A stretch of 64,000 nucleotides of DNA, from the NCBI GenBank assembly GCA_000209815.1, contig FP929036.1, positions 1,645,541 to 1,709,540 of the forward strand. Direction: 5' to 3'. The number at the start of each line of letters is the position of its first letter. The stretch's first letter is position 1. The position numbers and the translations under genes were made by a program. This document shows positions 28,907 through 37,916 of the stretch, in pieces. The notes under the pieces were generated by a model. It saw only the letters and a program-made list of their open reading frames with translations, made no database searches and was not told the origin of the DNA. The stretch comes from Butyrivibrio fibrisolvens 16/4. GTDB lineage: Bacteria > Bacillota > Clostridia > Lachnospirales > Lachnospiraceae.

Positions 28907-30112
28907 ATGAGCAAAATTGAGATGACAACACCTTTAGTAGAGATGGATGGAGATGAAATGACTCGCATCCTATGGCAGATGATTAAGGATGAGCTACTTC
29001 TTCCATTTATCGATTTAAAAACCGAGTACTATGACCTTGGTTTAGAGCACAGAAATGAGACAGATGACAAGGTTACAGTAGATTCAGCTGAAGCTACTAA
29101 GAAATATGGTGTTGCCGTCAAGTGTGCCACAATTACTCCTAATGCAGCACGAATGACAGAATACAATCTTAAAGAGATGTGGAAGAGTCCTAATGGTACA
29201 ATCAGAGCAATTCTTGATGGTACAGTATTTAGAGCTCCAATAGTTGTAAAGGGCATTGAGCCTAATGTTAAGACATGGAAAAAGCCTATTACAATTGCTC
29301 GTCACGCTTATGGCGATGTATATAAGAATACTGAGATGGTTATTCCTAAGGCAGGAAAGGTAGAGCTTGTATATACTGCAGAGGATGGGACAGAAGAGCG
29401 TGCTTTAGTTCATACATTTAATGGTCCTGGAGTAGTTCAGGGGCAGCATAATCTTGATGATTCTATCGAAAGCTTTGCACATAGCTGCTTTAAGTATGCT
29501 CTTGATACAAAGCAGGATTTATGGTTTGCAACAAAGGATACTATCTCAAAGAAATACGATCATACTTTTAAGGACATTTTCCAAGAGATTTTTGATAAGG
29601 AATATAAGGCTGCATTCGATGCTGCTGGTATCGAGTATTTCTATACACTTATCGACGATGCAGTTGCACGTGTTATGAAGTCTGAGGGTGGTTTCATCTG
29701 GGCTTGCAAGAACTATGATGGAGATGTAATGAGCGATATGATTTCTTCAGCATTTGGTTCTCTTGCTATGATGACATCAGTACTTGTTAGTCCTGCTGGA
29801 TACTATGAATACGAGGCAGCACATGGTACTGTTCAGCGTCATTACTACAAGCACCTTAAAGGCGAAGAAACCTCTACAAACTCTGTAGCTACAATCTTTG
29901 CCTGGACAGGAGCTCTTAGAAAACGTGGTGAGCTTGATAATATTCCAGAGCTTTGTGCATTTGCGGATAAGCTTGAAAAGGCTTGTATAAAGACAATCGA
30001 AGATGGAAAGATGACAAAGGATCTTGCTTTAATTACATCTATCGAAAATCCAACAGTGCTTAATTCAAGGGATTTTATAATCGAAATTCGTAAAACTCTT
30101 GAATCTATTTAA
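28907..30112 (+). CDS. icd: Isocitrate dehydrogenase, NADP-dependent, eukaryotic-type
   Basis: The enzyme turns isocitrate into 2-oxoglutarate, the precursor of glutamate. The 401 residues match the subfamily that includes eukaryotic cytosolic/mitochondrial NADP enzymes and not E. coli Icd: [20 protein letters not shown] at the start, then [26 protein letters not shown] and a late [10 protein letters not shown]. It starts 10 bases after leuS and shares no pathway with it. A weak hairpin and then a strong terminator follow, with the scpA promoter between them. Confidence 0.94.
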   Translation: MSKIEMTTPLVEMDGDEMTRILWQMIKDELLLPFIDLKTEYYDLGLEHRNETDDKVTVDSAEATKKYGVAVKCATITPNAARMTEYNLKEMWKSPNGTIRAILDGTVFRAPIVVKGIEPNVKTWKKPITIARHAYGDVYKNTEMVIPKAGKVELVYTAEDGTEERALVHTFNGPGVVQGQHNLDDSIESFAHSCFKYALDTKQDLWFATKDTISKKYDHTFKDIFQEIFDKEYKAAFDAAGIEYFYTLIDDAVARVMKSEGGFIWACKNYDGDVMSDMISSAFGSLAMMTSVLVSPAGYYEYEAAHGTVQRHYYKHLKGEETSTNSVATIFAWTGALRKRGELDNIPELCAFADKLEKACIKTIEDGKMTKDLALITSIENPTVLNSRDFIIEIRKTLESI

Positions 30113-30149
30113 AATAGTCAGAAAACACAAGATTTAGTGTTTTGTATTA

Positions 30150-30178
30150 TTGACATACACAATATAGTCAAATATAAT
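30150..30178 (+). promoter_or_regulatory. Consensus sigma-A promoter of scpA-scpB
   Basis: TTGACA (30150-30155), exactly 17 bases and TATAAT (30173-30178): both boxes are perfect. The predicted transcription start, near 30185, falls inside the 5' arm of the terminator that follows. Confidence 0.9.
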
Positions 30179-30179
30179 A

Positions 30180-30211
30180 GTCTCATACGTAAGGCGTATG
30201 GGACTTTTTTA
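30180..30211 (+). terminator. Terminator of icd, overlapping the scpA transcription start
   Basis: The arms GTCTCATACG (30180-30189) and CGTATGGGAC (30195-30204) pair with one G-U, and T6 follows. Transcripts from icd would form the whole hairpin. Transcripts from the promoter at 30150 would start within the 5' arm. Confidence 0.8.
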
Positions 30212-30241
30212 TGCCTTTAATGAGCCAGGGAGAGAATAATT

Positions 30242-30996
30242 ATGGAGATGAATGTAAAGCTTCAGGTTTTTGAAGGACCGCTAGATTTGCTTTTGCATTT
30301 GATTGATAAAAATAAAGTTGATATATACGATATTCCAATTGTTGAGATTACAGATCAATATATGGAATATGTTCGTGCTATGGATAATAGTGATTTGGAT
30401 GTTATGTCCGAATTCCTTCTTATGGCCACTACACTCCTTGATATCAAAAGCCGTATGCTACTTCCACAGGAAGAAAAACAGAGGAGGGTGAGGAACCAGA
30501 GGATCCACGTGCTGAGTTGGTTCAGCAGTTGTTGGAATACAAAATGTACAAGACAATTTCTTATCAGCTTAGAGATAGACAGATGGATGCCAGCCTTGTG
30601 TTTTACAAGGAGCCTACCATTCCAGATGAGGTACTTAAATATCAGCAGCCTGTGGACTTAGAAGAACTTATGGGAGATTTAACTCTCAATAAGCTAAATG
30701 ATATTTTTCAACAGGTACTGAAAAGACAGGATAATAGACGAGATCCTATTCGTTCCACATTTGGTAAGATTAAAAAAGAAGAGGTTTCCATGGAGCAGAA
30801 GATGGAGTGGACTATCGCATTTGCGAAGATGCATAACACCTTTAGTTTCAGAAATCTTTTAGAAGCGGCCCATTCAAAGACAGAGGTAATAGTTACATTC
30901 CTTTGTATTCTAGAAATGATGAAGGCTGGTCAGATTAATATTACACAGGAGGATACCTTCACAGATATTGTTATTGAATCAAAAATTGCTGCATAG
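30242..30996 (+). CDS. scpA: Segregation and condensation protein A (one frame break)
   Basis: ScpA is the kleisin that bridges Smc heads with ScpB for chromosome condensation. The N-terminal kleisin signature [19 protein letters not shown] is clear. The frame breaks at A5 (30474-30478); one extra A gives [15 protein letters not shown] and joins the two parts into about 251 residues. The C-terminal winged helix carries [20 protein letters not shown]. The start ATG 30242 follows GGGAGAG; a second ATG at 30248 is possible. scpB follows after 29 bases. Confidence 0.95.
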
Positions 30997-31025
30997 CTAT
31001 TTGGTTCTTACTGGAGGTTTTTAAT

Positions 31026-31597
31026 ATGACAACTACAGAAATCGAATGTATTGTAGAGGGTATATTATTTGCAATGGGAGGCACGGTTGAGGCTTCTAGA
31101 ATTGCTAAGGCTCTCGAAATCGAAGAAAATATATTGTGAAGGCTATTCAGTCTTTAAAAAGAAGATATGAAAATGATGGAAGGGGTATATCTATCACTGA
31201 AATTGATGGTGCATATCAGATGTGCACTAGTCCGGATATTTACGATTACCTCATCAAAATTGCAAAGCAGCCTAGAAAATACGTCCTTACAGATGTACTT
31301 TTAGAGACTCTATCTATTATTGCATACAAGCAGCCTATTACAAAATCAGAGATAGAAAAGATTCGTGGTGTTTCCTGCGATTTCGCTGTATCTAAGCTGG
31401 TTGAATTTGGCCTTTGTACAGAGCTTGGAAGACTTGATGCTCCAGGTCGTCCTATGCTTTTTGGTACAACAGAAGAGTTTTTACGCTCATTTGGTGTCAG
31501 CTCAATCGAAGAGCTTCCAGAGTTGTCTCAAACTCAAATTGAAGAGTTCAAAATTGAGGCTGAAAATGAAGCAAATAATGTAGAGGTAACTATATAA
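31026..31597 (+). CDS. scpB: Segregation and condensation protein B (one frame break)
   Basis: ScpB is the winged-helix partner that clamps ScpA. The first 37 residues (TEIECIVEGILFAMGGTVE) begin at ATG 31026 behind TGGAGG. The frame breaks near A4 at 31126-31129; one extra A gives ALEIEEKYIVKAIQSLK. The rejoined protein has about 190 residues, the normal size. The core signature AYKQPITKSEIEKIRGV is present. It ends at a strong terminator. Confidence 0.94.
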
Positions 31598-31614
31598 AAA
31601 TCAAGAAAAATCAA

Positions 31615-31647
31615 CAAAAAACCACCCAAATTTTTGGGTGGTTTTTT
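31615..31647 (+). terminator. Intrinsic terminator after scpB
   Basis: The arms AACCACCC and GGGTGGTT flank AAATTTTT, and a T-run follows. Confidence 0.9.
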
Positions 31648-31671
31648 ATGACAATTTTTTAACATATTACG

Positions 31672-31700
31672 TTGAAAACAGAATTAAAATACACTATTAT
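31672..31700 (+). promoter_or_regulatory. Promoter of the decarboxylase/Na+ pump cluster
   Basis: TTGAAA (31672-31677), 17 bases and TATTAT (31695-31700), 48 bases before the first start codon. Confidence 0.6.
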
Positions 31701-31747
31701 TAAACTTGCGAGAAATTTGAAATATTTTATATAAATGGAGGTATGAG

Positions 31748-33082
31748 ATGGGTAATGATTTAAGTCAAGCTCAGGCTAGAATTAACGCATTACTTGATGA
31801 AAATAGCTTTGTTGAGCTTCAATCATTAGTAATGTCACGCAACACAGATTTTAACCTTGATGCAAAGAAAGAACCATCAGATGGAGTTATTATTGGTCAT
31901 GGTCTTGTAGACGGCACTTTGGTGTTTGTTTTCAGCCAGAATGCCGATGTTTTAGGCGGCACAATTGGTGAGATGCATGCTAAAAAGATTCTGTCACTTT
32001 ATGACATGGCGCTTAAAGTTGGTGCACCTGTCATTGGGTTTATTGATTGTGGTGGGGTTCGTCTTCAGGAGTCTTTTGATGCTCTTGAGGCACTTGGCTC
32101 AGTAATCGAAAGAGCTGCAGATGTTAAAGGTGTTATCCCTCAGCTTATGTGCGTAGCAGGCAATTGCGGTGGTGGACTTTCAGTTCTTCCTTCACTTGCT
32201 GATTTTACATTCATGGTTGATGGTGCTTCACTTTTCCTCAACTCGCCTGATACTATTACAGGTAATCGAGCTGAAGAGTGTGACTCTGCTTCAGCTACTT
32301 TCCAGTTTGAAGAGGCAGGTACAGTAGATATGCACGGCTCTCTCGCAGAAGTTGTTGCATCAATGAGACAGGTTATTTCTATGATTCCTAACGATATCGT
32401 AGAAGCAACAGATGATCTTAATAGAGCATCTGAGGGTCTCGAGTCTAAAGTAGGCGATGCAGCTGCAGTTGCTACTGAGCTTGCTGATAACAGAGAATTT
32501 ATCGAGCTTAAGGCTGGCTATGCAAAAGAGATGGTTACAGGTCTTATGAAGCTTGATGGCGTAACAATTGGTGTTGTTGGTAACAGAGAAGTGGATGGTC
32601 AGGCTTATCTTTCAGCTGTTGGCTGCGAGAAGGCTGCAGATTTTGTAGATCTTTGCGATATGTATGAAATCCCTGTTCTTTCTATTACTAACGTTGCTGC
32701 ATTCAAGTCTTGTCTTTGCCAGGAGAAGCGTTTACCTCGCGCTCTTGCTCAGATGACACAGAGATTTGTTGATTCAAGCATTCCAAAGATTAACCTTATT
32801 ACAAAGCAAGCTTATGGTAGCCCATATGTACTTATGAATTCAAAGTCACTTGGTGCTGATTTAGTTTATGCATTTGAGAGTGCATCAGTTGGTGCTATGG
32901 AAGCATCAAAGGCTGCTAGAATCTTAAGCGAGAATGGCACAGATGCTGCTGCTATTGAAAAGGATTATGCTAGTCTTCAGGATAGCGCTCTTACAGCTGC
33001 TGCTCACGGCCATATCGATAGAATTGTTTCTACAGCAGATGCTAGAAAATACATTATTGCAGGATTTGAAATGTTCTTTTAA
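31748..33082 (+). CDS. Biotin-dependent carboxyltransferase, MmdA/12S-like
   Basis: The protein is a crotonase-fold carboxyltransferase of the type acting on acyl-CoA esters (methylmalonyl-CoA decarboxylase alpha, propionyl-CoA carboxylase beta, transcarboxylase 12S). The 444 residues show two related halves: the first has FIDCGGVRLQE and GNCGGGLSVLPSLADFTFMV, the second has GVVGNREVDG and a late KQAYGSPYVLMNSKSLGAD. It is shorter than the usual 500-520 residues. It is first in a five-gene cluster with OadG-like, biotin carrier, OadB and OadA-like genes. The acyl-CoA substrate cannot be read from sequence. Methylmalonyl-CoA or malonyl-CoA are the family candidates. Confidence 0.8.
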   Translation: MGNDLSQAQARINALLDENSFVELQSLVMSRNTDFNLDAKKEPSDGVIIGHGLVDGTLVFVFSQNADVLGGTIGEMHAKKILSLYDMALKVGAPVIGFIDCGGVRLQESFDALEALGSVIERAADVKGVIPQLMCVAGNCGGGLSVLPSLADFTFMVDGASLFLNSPDTITGNRAEECDSASATFQFEEAGTVDMHGSLAEVVASMRQVISMIPNDIVEATDDLNRASEGLESKVGDAAAVATELADNREFIELKAGYAKEMVTGLMKLDGVTIGVVGNREVDGQAYLSAVGCEKAADFVDLCDMYEIPVLSITNVAAFKSCLCQEKRLPRALAQMTQRFVDSSIPKINLITKQAYGSPYVLMNSKSLGADLVYAFESASVGAMEASKAARILSENGTDAAAIEKDYASLQDSALTAAAHGHIDRIVSTADARKYIIAGFEMFF

Positions 33083-33100
33083 GAGCAGGAAGGTGAATTT

Positions 33101-33900
33101 ATGAAAAAAGAATTTTAGTAGTATTCACTACCTTAATCCTTGCTCTTAGCCTTGTTGCCTGCGGCGGCAAGAAGGATGAGACTTATGGTGGATATAATAA
33201 AGATGCTTATAATACTATAGCAATGCTTTATCTTAACTATGCATTTACTTTACAAGAGTCAGAGTACGATGCTGCCACAGAATATTTTATGGCAAACGGA
33301 CTTAACCAGTATGGTGATGCAGTTAAAGAAGCCGGTCTTCCTAAGTTCTTATCTACTAGCTTAGTTGGTTTTGATCAGCTTATGGCTAGCTATAAAGATA
33401 TTAAGGATGTTAAGGTAGGAGATTTCGTTGATTTAGGAACAGTTGAAGTTGAGAAGTCTGGAAAGACTATTACAGCAACAGTTGTCTCAGATTTTTCTAA
33501 GAGAGATTTAAAGACAACATTTGTATTTAACGCAAATGATGTTGATGCTGGTCCTACAGCAGTGGATATCGAGCCTGTATATACACTTGGCGAGACTATG
33601 CAGAAAGCTGCTTTGAATACTGTAATGGGTATTCTTATCGTATTCTTTATGTTAGTTGTTATGTCTGGTGTAATTAAGTGTTTCGAAATTATTCCAAAGT
33701 TACAAAAGAAAAAGAAAGAGAAGAAGGAAAAGAAGGAAGAGTCACAGGTTGTTTCAACACCTGCCAGCGCTCCAGTTGCTTCTTCTAAAAATGAAACTGA
33801 TGATTTACAGCTTGTAGCTGTTATTGCTGCAGCAATTGCTGCAAGCACAGGAGCTTCTACAGATTCGTTTGTAGTACGTTCCATCAAGAAAAGATTTTAA
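33101..33900 (+). CDS. OadG-like gamma/delta subunit with lipoprotein-type N-terminus (one frame break)
   Basis: OadG-type subunits anchor and assemble biotin-dependent Na+ pumps. The frame breaks in A6 at 33104-33109, right after the start codon. One more A gives MKKRILVVFTTLILALSLVA then the lipobox Cys. So the protein, about 266 residues, looks like a lipoprotein with a 120-residue external domain. A single transmembrane helix follows (encoded near 33610-33680, LNTVMGILIVFFMLVVMSGV), then a Lys-rich linker. It ends with LVAVIAAAIAASTGAS and VVRSIKKRF, the usual C-terminus of OadG. The extra external domain is not part of classical OadG, which has 80-120 residues. Confidence 0.82.
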
Positions 33901-33918
33901 CATTTAGGAGGTTTTTCC

Positions 33919-34272
33919 ATGAAAAATTATACAATCACTGTTAATGGAACAGTATACGATGTTACTGTAGAAGATAAGGGAGGCTCTGGTGTATCACCTG
34001 TAACACCTGTTGCAGCTCCAAAGGCTGCTCCAGCTCCAGTAGCTACTGGCGCTGCAGGCGGTGTAAAGATTGAGGCAGGTGCTGCTGGTAAGGTTGTTAA
34101 GATTGCTGCAGCTGCTGGTGCTTCTGTAAAGAAGGGTGATCCAGTTGTTGTACTTGAGGTTATGAAGATGGAAACACCTGTTGTTGCACCACAGGATGGA
34201 ACAGTTGCATCTATTAACTGCAACGAAGGTCAGCAGGTTGAGGCAGGCGCACTTCTTGCTACTATGAACTAA
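33919..34272 (+). CDS. Biotin carrier protein of the decarboxylase complex
   Basis: A 117-residue biotinyl carrier (1.3S/MmdC/GcdC-like). It has a short N-terminal strand region, an Ala/Pro-rich hinge (about 27-48) and the biotinyl domain, with the attachment Lys K83 in EVMKMET. The hinge lets the biotin swing between the carboxyltransferase and the membrane decarboxylase. It starts 18 bases after the OadG-like gene behind AGGAGG. As the only carrier in the cluster, it probably serves both carboxyltransferases. Confidence 0.94.
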   Translation: MKNYTITVNGTVYDVTVEDKGGSGVSPVTPVAAPKAAPAPVATGAAGGVKIEAGAAGKVVKIAAAAGASVKKGDPVVVLEVMKMETPVVAPQDGTVASINCNEGQQVEAGALLATMN

Positions 34273-34286
34273 TAGGAGGATTACAC

Positions 34287-35435
34287 ATGAGTTACGTTGG
34301 AGAGACATTGTTAAACCTGGCTCATCAGACTGCATTTTTCAATCTGACCTGGGGTAACTTTGTCATGATAGCGGTTGCCTGTGTTTTCCTTTACCTTGCA
34401 ATTAAAAAGGGATATGAACCACTTCTTTTATTACCTATTGCATTTGGTATGCTTTTGGTAAACATTTATCCCGATATTATTGCATCTCCAGAGGAAACCT
34501 CCAATGGAGTAGGCGGCTTGCTTTATTATTTCTATACTCTTGATGAGTATTCAATTCTTCCATCACTTATTTTTATGGGTGTTGGAGCTATGACAGATTT
34601 CGGCCCACTTATTGCAAATCCAATCAGCTTCTGGCTTGGAGCTGCTGCACAGATTGGTATTTTCACAGCTTACCTTCTTGCAATCCTTCTTGGATTCTCA
34701 GATCAGGCAGCTGCTGCAGTATCAATTATCGGTGGTGCAGATGGACCTACATCTATTTTCCTTGCTGGTAAATTAGGACAATCAGCTCTTATGGGACCTA
34801 TTGCTGTTGCAGCATATTCATATATGTCATTGGTTCCAATTATTCAGCCTCCTATTATGAAGGCACTTACAACAAAGGAAGAGCGTTCTATTAAGATGGC
34901 TCAGCTTCGTCCAGTATCAAAGCTTGAGAAAATTCTTTTCCCTATCGTTGTTACAATTATCGTTTGTTTGATTTTACCTACAACAGCTCCTCTTGTTGGT
35001 ATGCTTATGCTTGGTAACCTTTTCAAGGAGTCTGGTGTTGTTAATCAGCTTACAGAGACTGCATCAAATGCTCTTATGTACATCGTAGTTATTCTTCTTG
35101 GTACATCAGTAGGTGCATCTACATCTGCAGAGGCATTCTTAAATGCAGCTACACTCAAGATCGTAGTTCTTGGTCTTGTCGCTTTCGTATTCGGTACAGC
35201 AGCCGGTGTATTATTTGGAAAGATTCTTTGCCATGTTACTGGTGGCAAGATTAATCCACTTATCGGTTCAGCTGGTGTTTCAGCTGTTCCTATGGCAGCT
35301 CGTGTTTCTCAAAAGGTTGGTGCAGAAGAGGATCCAACAAACTTCCTTCTTATGCATGCCATGGGACCAAACGTTGCTGGTGTAATCGGTACAGCTGTTG
35401 CCGCAGGTGTATTTATGGCAATTTTCGGCGTATAA
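34287..35435 (+). CDS. Na+-pumping decarboxylase beta subunit (OadB/MmdB/GcdB family)
   Basis: The membrane subunit decarboxylates carboxybiotin and uses the energy to export Na+. The 382 residues form about ten hydrophobic helices. Family signatures are FMGVGAMTDFGPLIANP and SIIGGADGPTSIF (the Asp is the key Na+/proton residue in the family), plus a C-terminal repeat PLIGSAGVSAVPMAARV. The protein starts 14 bases after the biotin carrier gene. Together with the Rnf complex at 44-49 kb it gives this organism two ion-pumping systems. Confidence 0.94.
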   Translation: MSYVGETLLNLAHQTAFFNLTWGNFVMIAVACVFLYLAIKKGYEPLLLLPIAFGMLLVNIYPDIIASPEETSNGVGGLLYYFYTLDEYSILPSLIFMGVGAMTDFGPLIANPISFWLGAAAQIGIFTAYLLAILLGFSDQAAAAVSIIGGADGPTSIFLAGKLGQSALMGPIAVAAYSYMSLVPIIQPPIMKALTTKEERSIKMAQLRPVSKLEKILFPIVVTIIVCLILPTTAPLVGMLMLGNLFKESGVVNQLTETASNALMYIVVILLGTSVGASTSAEAFLNAATLKIVVLGLVAFVFGTAAGVLFGKILCHVTGGKINPLIGSAGVSAVPMAARVSQKVGAEEDPTNFLLMHAMGPNVAGVIGTAVAAGVFMAIFGV

Positions 35436-35469
35436 CCCGAGTTTATATGAATCTAGGAGGATAAAATAA

Positions 35470-36888
35470 ATGGCAGATATTAGTCCAAAGCCAGTAAAAA
35501 TTACTGAGACAATACTTAGAGACGCTCATCAGTCACTTATTGCAACTCGTATGCCAACCTCTATGATGCTTCCTATCGTAGATAAGATGGATAAAGTTGG
35601 TTACAATGCAGTTGAGTGTTGGGGCGGTGCTACATTCGATGCTTCACTTCGTTTCCTTAAGGAAGATCCATGGGAAAGACTTAGAAAGCTTCGTGATGGA
35701 TTTAAAAATACAAAGCTTCAGATGCTTTTTAGAGGTCAGAACATCTTAGGATACAGCCAGTATCCAGATGATGTTGTTGAATATTTCGTACAGAAGTCAA
35801 TTGCAAATGGTATTGATATCATTCGTATTTTTGACTGTCTTAACGATATCAGAAACCTTCAGACAGCTGTAAAGGCTACAAACAAGGAAAAAGGACATGC
35901 TCAGGTAGCACTTTCTTATACACTTGGTGAGGCTTATACACTTGATTACTGGAAGGATATTGCAAAGCGTATCGAGGATATGGGCGCAGATTCAATCTGT
36001 ATCAAGGATATGGCAGGACTTTTAGTTCCAGCCAAGGCTTATGAGCTTGTTACAGCATTAAAGGAATCTACAAAACTTCCTATCGAAATGCATACACATT
36101 ACACATCAGGTGTAGCTTCAATGACTTATATGAAGGCTGTTGAGGCCGGTGCTGATATTATTGACTGTGCTATGTCACCATTTGCACTTGGTACATCACA
36201 GCCTGCTACAGAGGTTATGGCTGCTGCATTCGAAGGCACTCCATATGACACAGGATTTGATCAGGAACTTCTTTCAGAAATCGCTGATTACTTCCGCCCA
36301 TACAGAGAAGAGTGCATCGAAAGTGGTCTTATGTCTACAAAGGTACTTGGTGTTAACATCAATACACTTCGTTATCAGGTACCAGGTGGTATGCTTTCAA
36401 ACCTTATCAGCCAGTTAAAGGAGCAGGGTAAGGAGGATAAGTTACGCGAAGTTCTTGAGGAAGTACCTCGTGTACGTAAGGATCTTGGTGAGCCACCACT
36501 TGTTACACCTTCATCTCAGATTGTTGGTACACAGGCTGTATTCAACGTACTTATGGGTGAAAGATATAAGGTTGTTACAGAGCAGACTAAGGACATCTTG
36601 CTTGGTAAGTATGGTCAGACTGTAAAGCCTTTCAATCCAGAGGTTGTTGAGAAGGCACTTGGTGCAGATAAGGATAAGGCAATCACATGTCGTCCAGCAG
36701 ACCTTATTGAGCCAGGTCTTAAGAAGTTTGAAGAAGAGTGCGCTAGATGGAAGCAGCAGGATGAGGATGTTCTCACATACGCATTGTTCCCAAAGGTTGC
36801 TACAGAGTTCTTCGAATATCGTGAGGCTCAGCAGACAAAGGTTGATCCTGCTAAGGCAGATGTTGCTAACAAGGCTTATCCAGTATAA
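35470..36888 (+). CDS. Oxaloacetate decarboxylase alpha-type carboxyltransferase (PycB/5S-like), no biotin domain
   Basis: A TIM-barrel carboxyltransferase acting on the pyruvate/oxaloacetate pair. Signatures are ITETILRDAHQSLIATRM at residue 10 on, GYNAVECWGGATFD, MLFRGQNILGY and the carbamylated-Lys region ICIKDMAGLL. MHTHYTSG holds metal-binding His residues. The 472 residues stop after the conserved PYC-OADA domain, so there is no fused biotinyl domain; it must use the separate carrier at 33919-34272. It ends at a perfect terminator. With the acyl-CoA carboxyltransferase at 31748 it would allow transcarboxylation, as explained under findings. Confidence 0.93.
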   Translation: MADISPKPVKITETILRDAHQSLIATRMPTSMMLPIVDKMDKVGYNAVECWGGATFDASLRFLKEDPWERLRKLRDGFKNTKLQMLFRGQNILGYSQYPDDVVEYFVQKSIANGIDIIRIFDCLNDIRNLQTAVKATNKEKGHAQVALSYTLGEAYTLDYWKDIAKRIEDMGADSICIKDMAGLLVPAKAYELVTALKESTKLPIEMHTHYTSGVASMTYMKAVEAGADIIDCAMSPFALGTSQPATEVMAAAFEGTPYDTGFDQELLSEIADYFRPYREECIESGLMSTKVLGVNINTLRYQVPGGMLSNLISQLKEQGKEDKLREVLEEVPRVRKDLGEPPLVTPSSQIVGTQAVFNVLMGERYKVVTEQTKDILLGKYGQTVKPFNPEVVEKALGADKDKAITCRPADLIEPGLKKFEEECARWKQQDEDVLTYALFPKVATEFFEYREAQQTKVDPAKADVANKAYPV

Positions 36889-36913
36889 TTTTCATTTAAT
36901 ATTCTATGAATTT

Positions 36914-36951
36914 AAGAGTAATGCAAGATTTCTTGCATTACTCTTTTCTTT
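36914..36951 (+). terminator. Intrinsic terminator of the Na+ pump cluster
   Basis: The 15-base arms AAGAGTAATGCAAGA (36914-36928) and TCTTGCATTACTCTT (36931-36945) are perfect. The rest of the T-tract follows. Confidence 0.9.
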
Positions 36952-36961
36952 ACTCTATAAT
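36933..36961 (+). promoter_or_regulatory. Possible promoter of the RpiR gene inside the terminator
   Basis: TTGCAT (36933-36938) lies in the 3' arm of the terminator. After 17 bases comes a perfect TATAAT (36956-36961). The -35 match is weak (three of six). Confidence 0.45.
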
Positions 36962-37001
36962 TAAATTCTAATGGAGTTTTATGTATTTTTAAGGGTGATT
37001 T

Positions 37002-37916
37002 ATGGCAACAACAACAGATTTAATTTCAAAAATTAATGAAAAATACGGAAGAATGTCAAAAGGACAAAAGCTTTTGGCCAACTATATCATTGATAATTAT
37101 GATAAGGCTGTTTTCCTTACTGCAGCAAAGCTTGGAGAGATTATTGGAATTTCCGAGTCTACTGTTGTAAGATTCGCGTCTTTTATTGGATATAGTGGTT
37201 ATCCAGAGTTTCAGCAGGCCTTAGAAGAAATGGTCCGAAACAAGCTTAATACTTCCGATAGAATCGAAATTACAAAGGGCGGAATAGAACAGAATGGTGT
37301 TTTAAGAGAAGTTCTTAGCTCCGATGCATTAAAAATCAAAAACACTATGGAAACAATGGATGAGGCTGCCTTTTATAATGCGGTGGAGGCTTTACTGAAT
37401 GCCAGAAAAATCTATGTTGTAGGTATTCGCACCTGCGCGCCACTTGCTTCTTTTTTGGCATTTTATCTCAATCTTATTTTTGATAATGTTGTAAACCTTC
37501 AAACTTCATCATCATCAGAGCTTTTCGAGCAGATGATACATATTAACGAAGAAGATTGCATCATTGGAATTTCATTTCCTAGATATTCAATGCGTACACT
37601 TAAGGCGTTGGAGTTTGCAAATAACAGACAGGCTAATGTTATCACTATAACAGATTCTATTCATTCACCTATGAATCTTTACAGTTCTTGTAATCTTATA
37701 GCCGAAAGCGAAATGCATTCAGTTGTGGATTCATTGGTAGCTCCTCTTTCTGTTATAAATGCTTTAATTGTAGAGCTTTGCAATCGCAGACAGGCCGATG
37801 TTGCCAATACCTTAGAAATGGTCGAAAATGTCTGGTCTGAATATCAGTTTTATGAAAATGATGAAATAGACATGGTAGATGATTCTATTAAAATGTTTTA
37901 CCCAGGAGAATCTTAA
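37002..37916 (+). CDS. RpiR-family transcriptional regulator (HTH + SIS)
   Basis: The 304 residues have the N-terminal HTH_6 domain (1-77: LTAAKLGEIIGISESTVVRF is the recognition part) and a C-terminal SIS sugar-phosphate isomerase-like domain (about 125-255: NARKIYVVGIRTCAPLASFL and GISFPRYSMRT). Such regulators sense phosphosugars and control sugar catabolism. No sugar operon is adjacent, so the target is unknown. It overlaps the following YhiN-type gene by one base (TAATG). Confidence 0.92.
   Translation: MATTTDLISKINEKYGRMSKGQKLLANYIIDNYDKAVFLTAAKLGEIIGISESTVVRFASFIGYSGYPEFQQALEEMVRNKLNTSDRIEITKGGIEQNGVLREVLSSDALKIKNTMETMDEAAFYNAVEALLNARKIYVVGIRTCAPLASFLAFYLNLIFDNVVNLQTSSSSELFEQMIHINEEDCIIGISFPRYSMRTLKALEFANNRQANVITITDSIHSPMNLYSSCNLIAESEMHSVVDSLVAPLSVINALIVELCNRRQADVANTLEMVENVWSEYQFYENDEIDMVDDSIKMFYPGES

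Noticed and set aside
33390-34335. Minus-strand open frames opposite the OadG-like and biotin carrier genes
   Set aside because: They lie opposite firmly identified proteins and mirror the Ala/Lys-rich codons. No promoter or ribosome site is seen.
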